A DNA stretch of 64,000 nt from Owenia fusiformis (taxonomy: Eukaryota > Annelida > Polychaeta > Sabellida > Oweniidae): NCBI GenBank assembly GCA_903813345.2, contig CAIIXF020000011.1, positions 18,211,754-18,275,753 on the forward strand, in the 5' to 3' direction. How positions within the stretch are numbered: the first letter of the stretch is position 1; each line of letters starts with the position of its first letter. Below the pieces are notes generated by a model. That model did no database searches. It was given only the letters and a program-made list of their open reading frames with translations, and was not told the DNA's origin. Shown one piece after another: positions 52,845 to 64,000 of the stretch. The position numbers and the translations under genes are program-made.

Positions 52845-53035
52845 TACAGTCAAACCTGTATATCCAAATACCTCTTAACTGGAAATCCCTCAGTATGAAC
52901 ACTTCTGTCCCAATTTTTCATTCACCCATTGGCTACCATTTAAAAAATGTAAAATGGGAACACATGCTAATTAACACTTTTGGCCAGTTTCAGTGGTGTT
53001 TGAATTGGACAGGTTCTACTGTTCTGTATTTGTTA
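52845..53035. repeat. MITE-like copy, 'AAAACCTGT' family (copy 3)
   Basis: Starts 'tacagtcaaacctgtatatcc' and ends 'ggacaggttctactgttctg', with a decayed interior ('gaacact', 'gggaacac'). Confidence 0.6.
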
Positions 53036-53869
53036 TTAATTTGACTCTATTTAATATGGCAGATTTTACTGATTTACTGAATTACTAACCATAACTTTGA
53101 GGTCATCAGTATCAAAGTACAAAGTACACAAAGGGGGCCTATGACAGATATTCCGGGCACAATGGACTGTAAATGACTATCATAATCTTTTGTTTCTTTG
53201 GATTTTGACTAAAATTCAATTAGGCAAGTTTTTCAAATCTGTCAAATTAAAGTGGGCACCAAGTTAGGAAGAAATACAGAAAGGCAAATACAATATCCAG
53301 GTATGCCTATCTGTAAGTTTACACAACTTTGGTATTTTGGCAAAATGACTTCTAGTTCAGTTCAGTTCAGTCCAGTATGATATCGTATTTATAGAAACTT
53401 CAGGATCTTGGACTTTTTCAGACAAGCTGGCAACCTTTATTGCAGATGTGTGTTTGTGTGTTGTATCCATGTGTTCTCTCATTTCACTCATATATATTTC
53501 TGGCTTATCCTTATTTCATTCATACTGTTCAATACAAAAATAGCATATTCCGTTTTACAGTTGATTGTCAATTGTGGCTTCCAGCTTGTTCTATACATAC
53601 ACAAACGCTATAAATTAAATCAATGGTTTGCAATTTCGTCATATTAGTCAAGTCTGATTACTGTTTATCATCTTGCTCTTTGATGGTTTGCTGTAATTGA
53701 CTCTGCAACCTCTGAAGGTTTTCAATGGCCAAGTTGAAACATTTCCAGCATGATTCCTGTCTTGCAACTTGCTCTGATTACTTGCTGGCTTGTTTCTAGT
53801 CCTTAGTCCTTTTGTAGTGGCTTGTATCTTTCTATACGAAAGCCCTACATACTTTAACGTAGAGAATTC
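53036..53869. other. 3' flank or 3' UTR of the receptor gene, nothing else recognised
   Basis: Lies downstream of the minus-strand receptor stop codon. Contains a short (cagtt)n run near 53356. The 79-residue plus-strand ORF has no domain. Confidence 0.4.
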
Positions 53870-56800
53870 TTATACGTGATTACTATGTTGCTGCAGGCCT
53901 GTATAGGGTGAGTCAGGTGTATTCAGTTCTTGTGTAATCTCGAGGCCTGTATAGTTAGGCTCTCTTGGGCTGGTCTCAGTAAGCCCTGTATATGATGGTT
54001 CATTAACTTGCCTGGTGTGCGGGGATAACCCAAGGTATGGTCCAGATGCCCCAGCATCATTGGCAATAGTCTGGATTTCAATAGGATCTAAGTAATTATC
54101 CTTAGTGTATAGAGGATTAGAAAATTTGGAATGTTTAGCATTTATACCAGGTCCCTGTCCAGGATGAGACATTCTTCCTGCAGGGTAGGGTGGTACCCCT
54201 GGCCCCTTGATGGAATTAGGCCTTGGGGGTGCAGGTGGACCTGGGAGATTGTCATATGGGATTGACTCATATATATGCTCATGCTCAGCTCCTACAGCAC
54301 CATTAGCTGGGATATCTGCGTAGCCGTACTTCATTGCATCATTATCAAACGCAACAGAATCTCGATTCCTCATGACTCTGTAAGGACCTGACCCTCCTGC
54401 TCCACCAGTCCCGGGGTCCAGCCCAGGGGGTGGCTTGCTACTGGGCTGCTTCCTGAAACGACAACATAAAATGTTAACCTAAATATCCTATTCAAAAGTA
54501 TTGTGGTATACCCCACCTTCTTCAGCAAATGTAAGCGCCTCATAGGTTATGGTAAATCAGACTGATCAGAACAAATCATTGGTTATTGCAAAAAATATCT
54601 CCATAGAGAATGGTATATACTAGCCCAACAAAACTACTAATGCCATCTATTTATGTATTGATATAACAATTAAGTCCTCTATTGATAAAAAATCAGAATA
54701 ACAGAACATATTGCAAAGAAATGTCTTATTAAGTTTTAGCGATGTTAAGGTTTCATTCAATCAGAGATATTACACATAAATCAACATCTGCAACATGCAA
54801 TTTGATCACAGCATTTGTCAATAAATAGGACTTGTTATAATATATAAATTGTATTTCACCCTCTACTGTAAAATGAGGACTATAATGAATAACTTACCTT
54901 CTACACATGCAGACACTGAGTATTACTATGATGAGTATGAGCAGTGTCCCCCCTGCTGCAGCACCAATAATCAATGCTGAAAAATCACAAACAAAATTAT
55001 ACTTTCACATTAAAAATGTACAGTAAATCTGTGTTAGTGGAACACCTTTGGTGAATCTCAACACTGAGAGGTGTTCCACTTACAGAGGTTCAATTAACAA
55101 TACATGTGAGTCAATAGGTTGCAGGACTTTAAAAAGCATTCCACTTATAGAGTTGTCCACTTAACAGGTTTTACTCTGTATTGAAAATAGGTTTTCGCCA
55201 GCTTGTCAGCAAAAGAACATCAGAAATGACAAAAATTAGATTGACGATCCCTATAACAATTACAAATTATTAAATTGGCCCACTTATTAAATCTGTTCCA
55301 AATGCTTTCTAAATATGATTCTGACACTATAAAACTTGCCTAATCGAGGCTACTTGCATTAGTAACAAATCAAGGAAATAATTTTCCTGAGACTTACGAA
55401 GCTGACTTGACAGGTTATCCTGTTGTGCTCCCATGGTACCCTGGTTGTTAGGAGTTGTAGTGTTTACAAGGGGTCTCCCTGTTGCTACAGGTGTAGCCCT
55501 AGTGCTGGAATAAGGGAGACTTGCTGGGGCCCCACTAGGGGGAGCTGTGGGACTGTCTGTAACAACAGGTATAGGTGGAAGCCAGGTAGCTGTAGTAGAA
55601 GTGGTTGTGCTGGTAGCACTGGTAGTTGTTGGAGGAGGGTTAGTGATTGGAGGCCTAACTGGTGGTTGGTACTGCCCACAGTCAGCATAAATTACACTCT
55701 CTGTGTTGTCAATGCTGTTAAATGCTGCAATTAAAACATTATAAATAATCAGTTAGAAGCTTATTATAGGTTTATTTTTATTCAATCCTTGATATTTCAG
55801 TGTGTCTATATATTCAAAGTAAAGCACCTTTTGAGAGAGAAATGGACAAGGGCATATAACATAAAGAATTGTCAGTAAATAGGTTTCTCCTTTAGGAGAA
55901 AATGGGATTACCTCACTCAAATAAAAGAACCGAGATAAATGCTTGACTTTTACTATAAAAGCTAATTACTGGAAATATTCTACTATTTCTTAAATATGAT
56001 CATCAATCAAGGAGGTGTTCATACCTTCGATTTGAAACCAGAATCCCTTGTTAGGAATATTAGCATCTGTCTTGAAAACGAGGCTGAGGTGATTCTGACT
56101 TGATTTGTACTCAGTTCCACTTTCAATTGTGTCGCACCAGGCATCCTCTTGTACAGCGCCCTCTATGAACTCCACGTAGTCGTACTGGCAAGCATCTGAC
56201 TCTTCCAAATGGAAGTCGAGATTATGGACAAATATTCGTGAATGTTGGTCTGTGCTCAAATTGCACTGGCACGCAACCTGGTCAAGATAGGAGTTTGGGT
56301 AGTTGGGAGAGATGATCGCTCCCCAATTAGAATCTGGGTGCCACACATAGGAGTCACGCCTACAGATGTCAACTACATTGGCATCTGAAAGAAAATAATT
56401 GAAACATAAAGATGTACAATGGACAACTTTAAAACCAAGGTATAAATTCTGAAACTCATTGAAATTCAATCAAATATATTGTGCACAATTTGGCCTCATA
56501 AGATAGAACCACTGCATAGATAGAACAGATTTTAACATTGAGAAAAGTAAAATCATCCTAAATGAAATTAAGAAATCAAGAAGAATACTCATGTTTTCTC
56601 AAACTTACTGGGAATACACTCATAATCTATATGAGCATAGTTGGTTGTCTCATCACACGTTTCACTATACTGTCTTTTCACCATGATATAGCACTCTTTA
56701 TGTCCCACACAGCTGTTGATCTTAGTATCTTCTATAGGGTCCTTGCACATGTCATCCGAAAGTGCTGCGAGGGTACACTCATTGTTGATTGTGCCCGCCA

Positions 56801-59800
56801 TGTATGCTTCGTGAATGTTAATCATAGAGCCATCTGGGTTACCATCATCATCATAGCAACCAAAGTTGAGGTAGTTTGTACTTGCCGTTGTGATACATAA
56901 GCTGGCAGTATGCTGGGTGCCATGGTTATCTGTAATACAGTGAAGTCACAATAACTTAGTGATGTCACAAGTATGTAACGGTTTGATATCAAGTGCAACA
57001 TAATTATAAATGTACAGGTATACAATAAGATACGAGGATGGTATATGTTCATCTCTGGACTTAACCTGATCTCAATGGACAGAATATTGAGGCCAGACAG
57101 TCATGCAACCATACCTGTTTAATAAATCCACATAAAATCAAATATATTCAGTAATACGAGTATAATGCCTAATTCAGTAATCAATTCTTACGTTATTACG
57201 AGTTTCAAAAAGTAAAACAGTGTCCTGACAAAACTAATTACATTATGTAACTTCATGTAGGTACGAGCCAAAACAAATTGAAAACATGCAACATCATTGC
57301 AGACTTTATATAACGTTTTGGCATGTTTACATATCAATAATGAAAATATGACGATAAACCAAGAGCCAGAGGGCGATTCAGGGTCGTGTATGAGAGCAAC
57401 TTAGACTTTACCTTAAAATGCTTTCTTTGTATTGTAAATATTTATAAATGGGTAGATGTAATGCCATTGGTGGTCCAGTTATGATGAATAAATTTTGGTA
57501 ATTTAAATTTTAAAAAAAAGTGAACTTGGTGAAGTAAATTGTGAATCTGTGCATGACCACTTAGACTAACTGACATGTTCTTAGTTGACAGGACAACATT
57601 GGTTATTAGCCAAGATTGTAATATAATTTGATTCAAGAACACCATGGGTCCATATTGATGCAAAAATTGATCCAGTGCATACACATGTTAATGTATCTGC
57701 ACATGTAAGGCCTCTATTAATCCCTCTGATGTGTGTTATAGGGTCTATGTAAAATGCTGAATAAATATAACCTTTAACTTATGTTTAACAATGCTATATA
57801 TAACACAACATTTCTTTGTTGGTTTTATGGTTTATAATGGTTTTATAATCTAGCTTTGTTGTTACTGAATTTTATAACAACTTTGAACAATTTGTGGTTT
57901 CAAAGTTAACCAGTCTTGAGTTGTTTCACCTCCAAAGAAAGATAGAGTTTGAAATATATAATTCATTTAGTGACTGTATAAATGCTTTGTAAAATGTATG
58001 GACATTGACTATAAAATCAGAACAACACAAATCAAGTAACCCAAAATGACAAACACACAAATTTAGTATGACACACAAGACACAAAAAACACATTACATA
58101 CACATACTGCAGCTAAGTCATTTTCGTTGTCATATGAGCAGATATCAGAATATTTACCTTACAATGCACATTATGCCAAAAGTCATCGAACTTGTGCTGT
58201 TATGAAACACAGGTGCATTTTGAATGATCCATTGTTAGGCATAATAACGTCACTTTATAACATGTATAGTGAGATGTCATTGTACATTCAAGCTCCAATG
58301 AGCACTATTTGTAGAAATGGCTCACATAGTACACAGTGCAACAAGGAACACCTATGCGCTGAAATGAACACCTATGTGCTATAAAAATACATTTCCTACA
58401 ATAACAACATTAACCCAGTACTACAATGAACACATATTTGCTAAAATAACAACCTATTGCTACAATGAACACATATTTGCAACAATGAACACTTATTGCG
58501 ACAATGACAACATATTTGCAACAATGAACACTTATTGCTACAATGAAGACATATGCACTCCAATGAACAATGAACACTGTGCCACAATGTACAATGAACA
58601 TATGTGATACATATAATGAAAAAACTCAAACTGTGAGACAATTCTTGTGCTGTCACATCAAAGTAAGTCATTTCAAATCTTCTCTTACACTCTTGCTCAC
58701 TACATACAGGAACATCGCAGTAGTCAAATTCTACTCTCTTATTGGTCGTATAGCACCAAGGTCCTAAAGGGTCACTATTGACATTCCGGCAGTAATTCTT
58801 GGCAGCCTTGACGGAACCATCTATGAATTCTCTATCTGTTGAGCCTAGGGTGTGTTCATGGGGTCGCTGTTTGCTCCATTGCATACATTTGTGACCCCCA
58901 CGTGTCTCGCTCATGTGACCAGTGTATTCCTCCCCCGTAACGGAGAGTTTACAAAACATGGTGAGATTGAAGGGGAAGGTTGTATCTGGATGGTAACCTC
59001 TCCTTGATCTTGCTAGATAAATTAGTAGGAATTGAATGAAGATGTTGTTAGATAAGTTTAGTACGACATGAAGCATGGACAAGATCTTGGGTCAGGCTAA
59101 CTTTTGTTAGTGCGTTGATAGGGTGTTACCAGAATGGAAATATATTATTATAAATGAAAGGTTAAATTATAATTACAGTATAAGAAATCACTAGGAAAAA
59201 ATAACATAAATAAATATAAATGGATTATAACTAAGCTATAGCTATATACAAATCTACAAATCATTATACTAGTTACAAATACTAAAATAAGGCATTAGCA
59301 TGACGAGCTGTCACCACCTGGTAAGTTATTGCAAATCGGTGTAACTTTGCATGTCACAAAAACAACTTCTTGGTGGTGACATAAAAATAATGTGAAAAAT
59401 AAAGTGATAAAAATAATATACAGAGAGTATAATACAGTAAAACCTGTCCAAGTGGAGCACATTTGGTAACTCTAAAAAGTGTTCCACTTGGGAGGTGTTC
59501 CACTTATCGAGGTTAATTCAACATTAAGTCAGTTGGTCTTGGGTCTCTGAAAAATGTTCCATTAACAGAGGTGCTCCACTTCTAGAGGTGTTCCACTTTT
59601 GGTCTTGGTCTTACACCTCCAAAAATGTTCCACTCGCAGGTGTTCCACTTCCAGAGGTGTTCCACTTTACAGGTTTCACTCTGCAATAGAACAGCCCCAA
59701 GTAAAATTAAAATATATTAATAAATATACTTACAATCTCCAGATCCATCTCCCGAGTGATCTTCATCTCTCCAGTTTGGAGGAGGAGGATCGCTATCTCC

Positions 59801-62162
59801 ACATGTAACGTTCACCATTTTGTTAGTTGTTGTTCTGTGAGGGACCACTGCAAATAACAATTTATCTCTTTGTCTTCCTGTTTTTTTACTTTACAGTGTT
59901 CGGTTCAAAATTAGGTGTTAACAGTTTCTTTGATACAAAATTGGGAGGAAAATGCAACAAAAAGCACATATCAAAAAATTGACACACTGTATTAAATATG
60001 AATTTTTTATAAAATTGTAAACTGAGCATTAGTGGCAAAAATGCTACATTGGATTGTAATAGTAGCAAAAATGTTACACTATAAATGTAGCTATAATGAT
60101 GATGAAATAATGATGGCAACAATGTTCTACAACAGCAATTCAGACTTGGGCTAGAAAAGTTCCTTGTATTAATTTTTTCAGTCAAATACAAGTATGTCAG
60201 TCTAGTGTGGACAGACACCAGTATCCTTACTCACCATCAAATGAGATCCAGAAGCCGTTGTCAGTCTGGGAATCATCACTATGGAAATACATTGTGACAT
60301 TGTCCCCTTTTGTTTTGTAAATTTCCCCTCTCAGGTCTTGACCACAGTAATAATCAATCAGTTCAAAGCCCTCATAAACCTCTAAGTAGTCGTATTCACA
60401 AGAATGATGGTCTTCTAAGTAAAAATCGACAACCTCCAGTCGTATCTTTGCTGCGGGATCTTGGGCTATGATGTCACACTTACATGTGATTTTGTTCTTA
60501 TACGCACTTGGGTAGTCGGGGGTGGTTATAAAGAATTGGCTGTTCTGGTCAGCGAGTATACTCCCTGAGTATGCGTTACAGATGTCTAATCTCATACTTT
60601 CTGCAATGAAGGATTAAATAATTAGGATAACATTTTAATAAGAGGAAGAATAATACTCTGAGGTGTCAGCAATGCAAGTGTAAAATCAATTATATTCTAA
60701 CAGCTTCATTTTCATATGCCACCTGATTGCCTTTATGGACACATCATATCGAGAGCATATAGGCGCAAAAGGCATTAATACCGAAGGGCTAACCCTAATC
60801 TTATAATATATTTTGGGGTTTTAAAGCAGAACCAATTGACTTACAATTTGAAACAGTTGAGAGGTTAAAATTATCCTCCATTTGGAAGATGTAAGGACTC
60901 CTGTATTCAGAGGATGGCCTAAGATGAACATAATCTCTAACCAAAAGTACAATCGTTTTAAGATGTTACAAATTCTGACCATGGTGTTGATGATGATACA
61001 TTTTTCAATTAACCTCTTGAATCCCAGTTTCTAAAATAGGTTGAAACCAGATCATTTTTCATTTTTGACAGCTTTTGACATTTTACTACATATGATTTCT
61101 AGACATTTTAAAACAATTTTTGTGTAAATTGGATAAAAATTGTTCAAATAAGAGCAATTTTAGCAAACAATTTTGTGACGGATTTTCTCGTCACTCTGGG
61201 TTTCAAGGTCATTTCTGAGGTGACGAGAAATCTCGTCACTCTGGGTAGTCAAGAGGTTAATATCACTGATCTAGCTAATTGGAGTACTTAACCATTCAAT
61301 CACTCAAGTACAAAACATTCTATGAGAATGATAATACCTTCCTGAATTATTCAATATCAATAAGATAATTGAGTAAATAGTTATACCCTGCTCAGTGCAT
61401 GATTACACACTGCATGGACAAACCACTCAAAAGACTGTACAGTAAAACCTGTCTAATCTGAACACCACTGGGGCTGGCCAGTTGTGTTCAGATTAGCATA
61501 TAACACAAGCATTAAAGGTTTTTTAACAAAGGTTTTTTAACATGTCAGTCAAATGGAGGTAACAAGTGTTCACATTGAGAGGTGTTCGGATATAAAGGTT
61601 TTACTGTATTCCAAAAATGTAACAAATCTACGAGAATAATTTATTTAAAAATTGCCATTTATAGAACTTTTCAATTTAAACTCTTAACAAAAAATGATCG
61701 AGATATTGGTTCGAATCTTTTGGGACTGTTCATTTGGAATTCATCATCGGTTATAATTTTAGAAAATAACGACATTTCAACGTTTTCATTGTATGTTTTG
61801 ATCCTGGGAGCCAATCCTCATTGAAATCAGATATCACTGAGTTAATAATGTGTATATCAACTTACTGTCAACACACTTGAAGTGAACCGCCACAAATGTT
61901 GGATATGCACTACACTGGAATGAATAAGTCCTCCGTAGTTGAAAATGACACTCATGGTTTCCTTGACAACGGAAGACAACATCATCTGTCAGATCTGTTG
62001 CACATTCCGTATTTTCATCAAGTGTCGACAGATGACACCCCGTAGAGGAAACCCCATAGTAGGCATCAGTAATGTACATCATTTTGTTAAGGGCATCTGG
62101 ACCTTTACACTCAAGATACACACTGGTAGTGTCAGCAACTATACATGTCCCTGTCACATATT
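53870..62162 (-). CDS. Multi-domain receptor: SUEL lectin, CUB, kringle, SUEL lectin, CUB, stalk, TM, tyrosine-rich tail (5' end outside)
   Basis: Exons from the 5' side: 62162-61866 (SUEL-type galactose/rhamnose lectin, AYYG, FRCQGNHEC), 60600-60235 (CUB, CEYDYLEVYEG), 59847-59734 (acidic/proline linker), 59012-58689 (kringle, six Cys, GEEYTGHMSETRGGHKCMQW to GPWCYTTNKRVEFDYCDVPVC), 56929-56609 (second SUEL), 56384-56025 (second CUB, CQYDYVEFIEG), 55724-55398 (Thr/Pro-rich stalk), 54976-54898 (membrane helix GAAAGGTLLILIIVILSVCM) and 54452-53870 (cytoplasmic tail, stop TGA). All extracellular exons are phase 1-1, as in shuffled modules. The nine exons give 922 residues in one frame. The signal-peptide exon is not seen and probably lies beyond 64000. 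The tail has NPLY, IPYDNL, SPYTGL and further YTGL/YLGL motifs, suggesting SH2/PTB-domain signalling. A cell-surface glycan-binding receptor is the natural inference; ligand unknown. I know no standard symbol for this domain order. Confidence 0.9.
55019..55180. repeat. MITE-like copy, 'AAAACCTGT' family (copy 4), in a receptor intron
   Basis: 'tacagtaaatctgtgttagtggaacacc...gaggtgttccacttacagagg...cttaacaggttttactctgta'. Inverted ends and inverted 'GGAACACC/GGTGTTCC' words. Confidence 0.75.
57000..58320. other. Receptor intron between kringle and second SUEL exons, mostly unremarkable
   Basis: About 1.76 kb intron (56930-58688). No exon with the expected 1-1 phase was seen in it. Short ORFs have no domain. 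Confidence 0.45.
58330..58612 (+). repeat. Degenerate ~18 bp 'acaatgaacacatatttgct' repeat next to the kringle exon
   Basis: About 14 loose units ('acaatgaacacatatttg', 'caacaatgaacacttattg', 'tacaatgaacacatatttg'). Because the repeat is in phase, it extends the kringle ORF past the true donor at 58688 into an artificial Cys/His-rich tail. Confidence 0.85.
59100..59432. other. Receptor intron with a 'GTGGTGAC' family copy
   Basis: About 59287-59388 reads 'aaataaggcattagcatgacgagctgtcaccacctgg...cttggtggtgacataaaa', a reversed short family member. The rest is AT-rich. Confidence 0.55.
59433..59685. repeat. MITE-like copy, 'AAAACCTGT' family (copy 5), in a receptor intron
   Basis: Starts 'tacagtaaaacctgtccaag' and ends 'ccactttacaggtttcactctgca'. 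Expanded inside with repeated 'gaggtgttccactt' words. Confidence 0.8.
60601..61012. other. Receptor intron, nothing recognised
   Basis: No exon or repeat seen. Confidence 0.4.
61013..61256. mobile_element. 244 bp TTAA-type MITE in a receptor intron
   Basis: Flanked by TTAA (61009-61012, 61257-61260). Ends CCTCTTGAATCCCAG and CTGGGTAGTCAAGAGG are inverted apart from three mismatches. The inside repeats 'tctcgtcactctgggt'. Kolobok/piggyBac-like target choice; the ends differ from those of the 18133-18486 element, so it is another family. Confidence 0.88.
61438..61609. repeat. MITE-like copy, 'AAAACCTGT' family (copy 6), in a receptor intron
   Basis: 'tacagtaaaacctgtctaatctgaacacc...gaggtgttcggatataaaggttttactgta'. 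The best-preserved terminal repeats in the window. Confidence 0.85.
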
Positions 62163-62199
62163 CTGTAAACATAGATATACACAAGTTTATATACTCGTA

Positions 62200-62590
62200 T
62201 ACAAGTACAATATATTCAAATCAATGTAAGTAAAAATGTGTTTAAATACAAGTAACATGTGTATAATGTGTTCACATGCAAGTACCATATGCTCACTCAC
62301 ACGTAAAATGTTCTACAATGTTACATACATGTAGAATATGTTCAGATACAAGTATTTGTTCACATATGAGTACAATATATCCACACAAGTATAATGTGTT
62401 CAAATACAAGTACAATGTGTTCGCATACAAGTACAATGTTTTCAAATGCAAGTATATTGTATCTAAATTATAAAAGTAAAATGTTTGAACATACAAGAAC
62501 AATGCTGGTATATTCAAGTACACTGGGTCACATACAAGTGCAATGTGTATATATATATACAAGTACATGTAACATGTATATTGCAAGTCA
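62200..62590 (+). repeat. Degenerate ~18-20 bp 'acaagtacaatgtgttcaaat' repeat
   Basis: About fifteen loose units of 'acaagtacaatgtgttc' type upstream of the first visible receptor exon. ORFs on both strands here are periodic by-products. Confidence 0.85.
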
Positions 62591-64000
62591 TATAAGACTA
62601 TCCAAATGACCTTGCCAACTACTCATTGACCACTCCCTTTGCTAATCTATTATTCAACACACATATACAATTACCAATTCAATCATGATTTAATCTTAAC
62701 AATAATTTAAGACCTCTAGATATAATTATTAAACAGGTGATATATCATACCAAGATATGTAATCACCAGTCAAAACCAATAAATTAGCACTATCTACAAT
62801 ATTACATGTCAGAATCTCTTACTGTATATTAATATTGGTCCAGGAGGAGAAAATGAATCTTAAGGTAAATCTACATGATGGGAATTTCTATGTAATTTTC
62901 ATATCACAGTTTAGCAATAATTATACAATGTGCAATATTTTTTAACCTTTTAAATGTTGATATTTACACTTACCAGGTGTAGAATACATGATCAAAATAT
63001 AAATATATTGTTACAAATATGTTGAAAAGACATTCCCCAATTAATTCAAAAGAAATACTGAAAGTGTTGAACTACCTTAAACAGATCACATGTGTTATTC
63101 CCCATGAAGGAAAATCATTCATGTCATGCCTATTTTTGAATAATACCTGATTTTCTAGCATTTCTTTTTTAGTGTTAACTAATGTGTGATCATTTTTTTT
63201 AATTTCGATGAAAATACACGTTTAGCATGTAGTTGGGAATTTTGACCATTATGACATTTTTCTCATGAACTGCATCTTATTTCATACTGATTAATGTACA
63301 TGTACCATGTATGCAATTTGCTCGGCAATCTCCTCAACTGGGTGTTGCGCCCTGTCAGAAAATTAAATGCAACTCTGTCCAAAATGTTTGCATCCCTATC
63401 AAAATGTTGAAATATTGAGATATTTTGACAAGAATAGTATCTATAGCAACAAACATTGTCTGTATAATTGTGTTTTCTATAATTGTTTTTTCTAATAATT
63501 AAATTCTATCTTTTTATGGTGCTGGTATAATAATGTTCATGTACTTTATATAAATATTGGCTCTATTTTGTGAGATGGATTTGAAATACATTGTAACATT
63601 TACCTTTAGAGAAAAAATCATGTTCGTATAAGAGCAACATTTTGAAAAATTGTCACAGATTTTAGAATAGATTGACTCATAACGTAGAAATCATTCCTTA
63701 GACCATTTACTCATTCTATACTTCATTTCAGGGAATTTCTAAGAAATCTCATCCAGCTAGCTACAGGCTCTACATGTGCAGATACAAGAACTTGAGTTTT
63801 AAGCTTTGGTGAAGTAATTTGTTTCATATTGTAACCTAATACCAAAAACCAAGGAAACAAATCATATTATTTTATCCATTTATCAATATATCATCATGTC
63901 ATGTGTTTGAGTAATTAAAAACATCAGGTATGTAAATACTATGGACCTCAGGGGTTTCATTAGCAGCAGGCAACAGGCGATTTTCACCAGTTGTTTTAAC
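62591..64000. other. Probable 5' intron of the receptor gene, no exon found
   Basis: AT-rich. I looked on the minus strand for a signal-peptide exon ending in phase 1 and could not pick one. Near 63340-63400 ('ctgggtgttgcgccctgtcag') there is a decayed scrap of the CAGTGATCTCCCC MITE interior. Confidence 0.4.

Noticed and set aside
58441-58688. Cys/His-rich extension downstream of the kringle domain in the same open frame
   Set aside because: A donor at 58688 (gtaaga) fits the 1-1 phase pattern and joins to the next SUEL exon; the extension is intron and minisatellite.

Overview
The window looks like nuclear DNA from a marine invertebrate animal. It is AT-rich, has long introns with GT/AG junctions, and is dense in miniature inverted-repeat elements (MITEs) and tandem repeats. 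The gene set is animal: sialate O-acetylesterase, the splicing factor YJU2, a SUEL-lectin/CUB/kringle membrane receptor and a Golgi-type sulfotransferase. I cannot separate a lophotrochozoan (mollusc, annelid, brachiopod) from a non-vertebrate deuterostome by reading alone. No operons, CRISPR arrays or prokaryotic features are present.

Layout. 0-11.5 kb: repeats around one intronless sulfotransferase gene (minus, 3.0-4.05 kb), ending in a 2.7 kb element built of ~340 bp internal repeats. 11.6-14.5 kb: part of an unrecognised gene (plus) with an N-terminal CxxC...CxxC segment. 14.9-23.7 kb: repeat cluster with several MITEs, a 2.2 kb terminal-inverted-repeat element filled with a 'ctaccg' satellite, a LINE 3' fragment, and a recent 1.6 kb tandem duplication that carries a 14 bp palindrome many times and a tRNA-like promoter. 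23.9-35.2 kb: complete sialate O-acetylesterase gene (plus, ten exon positions). 35.2-39.3 kb: a mariner-like hairpin element directly after the SIAE stop codon, and minisatellites. 39.3-44.5 kb: complete YJU2 gene (minus, seven exons). 44.7-50.4 kb: two arrays of one ~132 bp repeat in opposite orientations around a 1.66 kb core, resembling a foldback element. 53.9-62.2 kb: a multi-domain transmembrane receptor (minus), complete at its 3' end and open at its 5' end.

The gene models rest on reading-frame closure. The SIAE exons sum to 1695 nt (564 aa plus stop), the YJU2 exons to 1206 nt (401 aa plus stop), and all extracellular receptor exons are phase 1-1 modules.

The most interesting observations are in SIAE. 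Exon 8, which carries the catalytic-histidine motif, exists as two intact tandem versions that can only be used one at a time. The edges of three other exons have also been duplicated locally. The last-exon splice acceptor appears to be supplied by the end of a transposable element. Next in interest are the inverted satellite arrays, the palindrome-rich tandem duplication, and the receptor tail with NPxY and repeated YxxL motifs.
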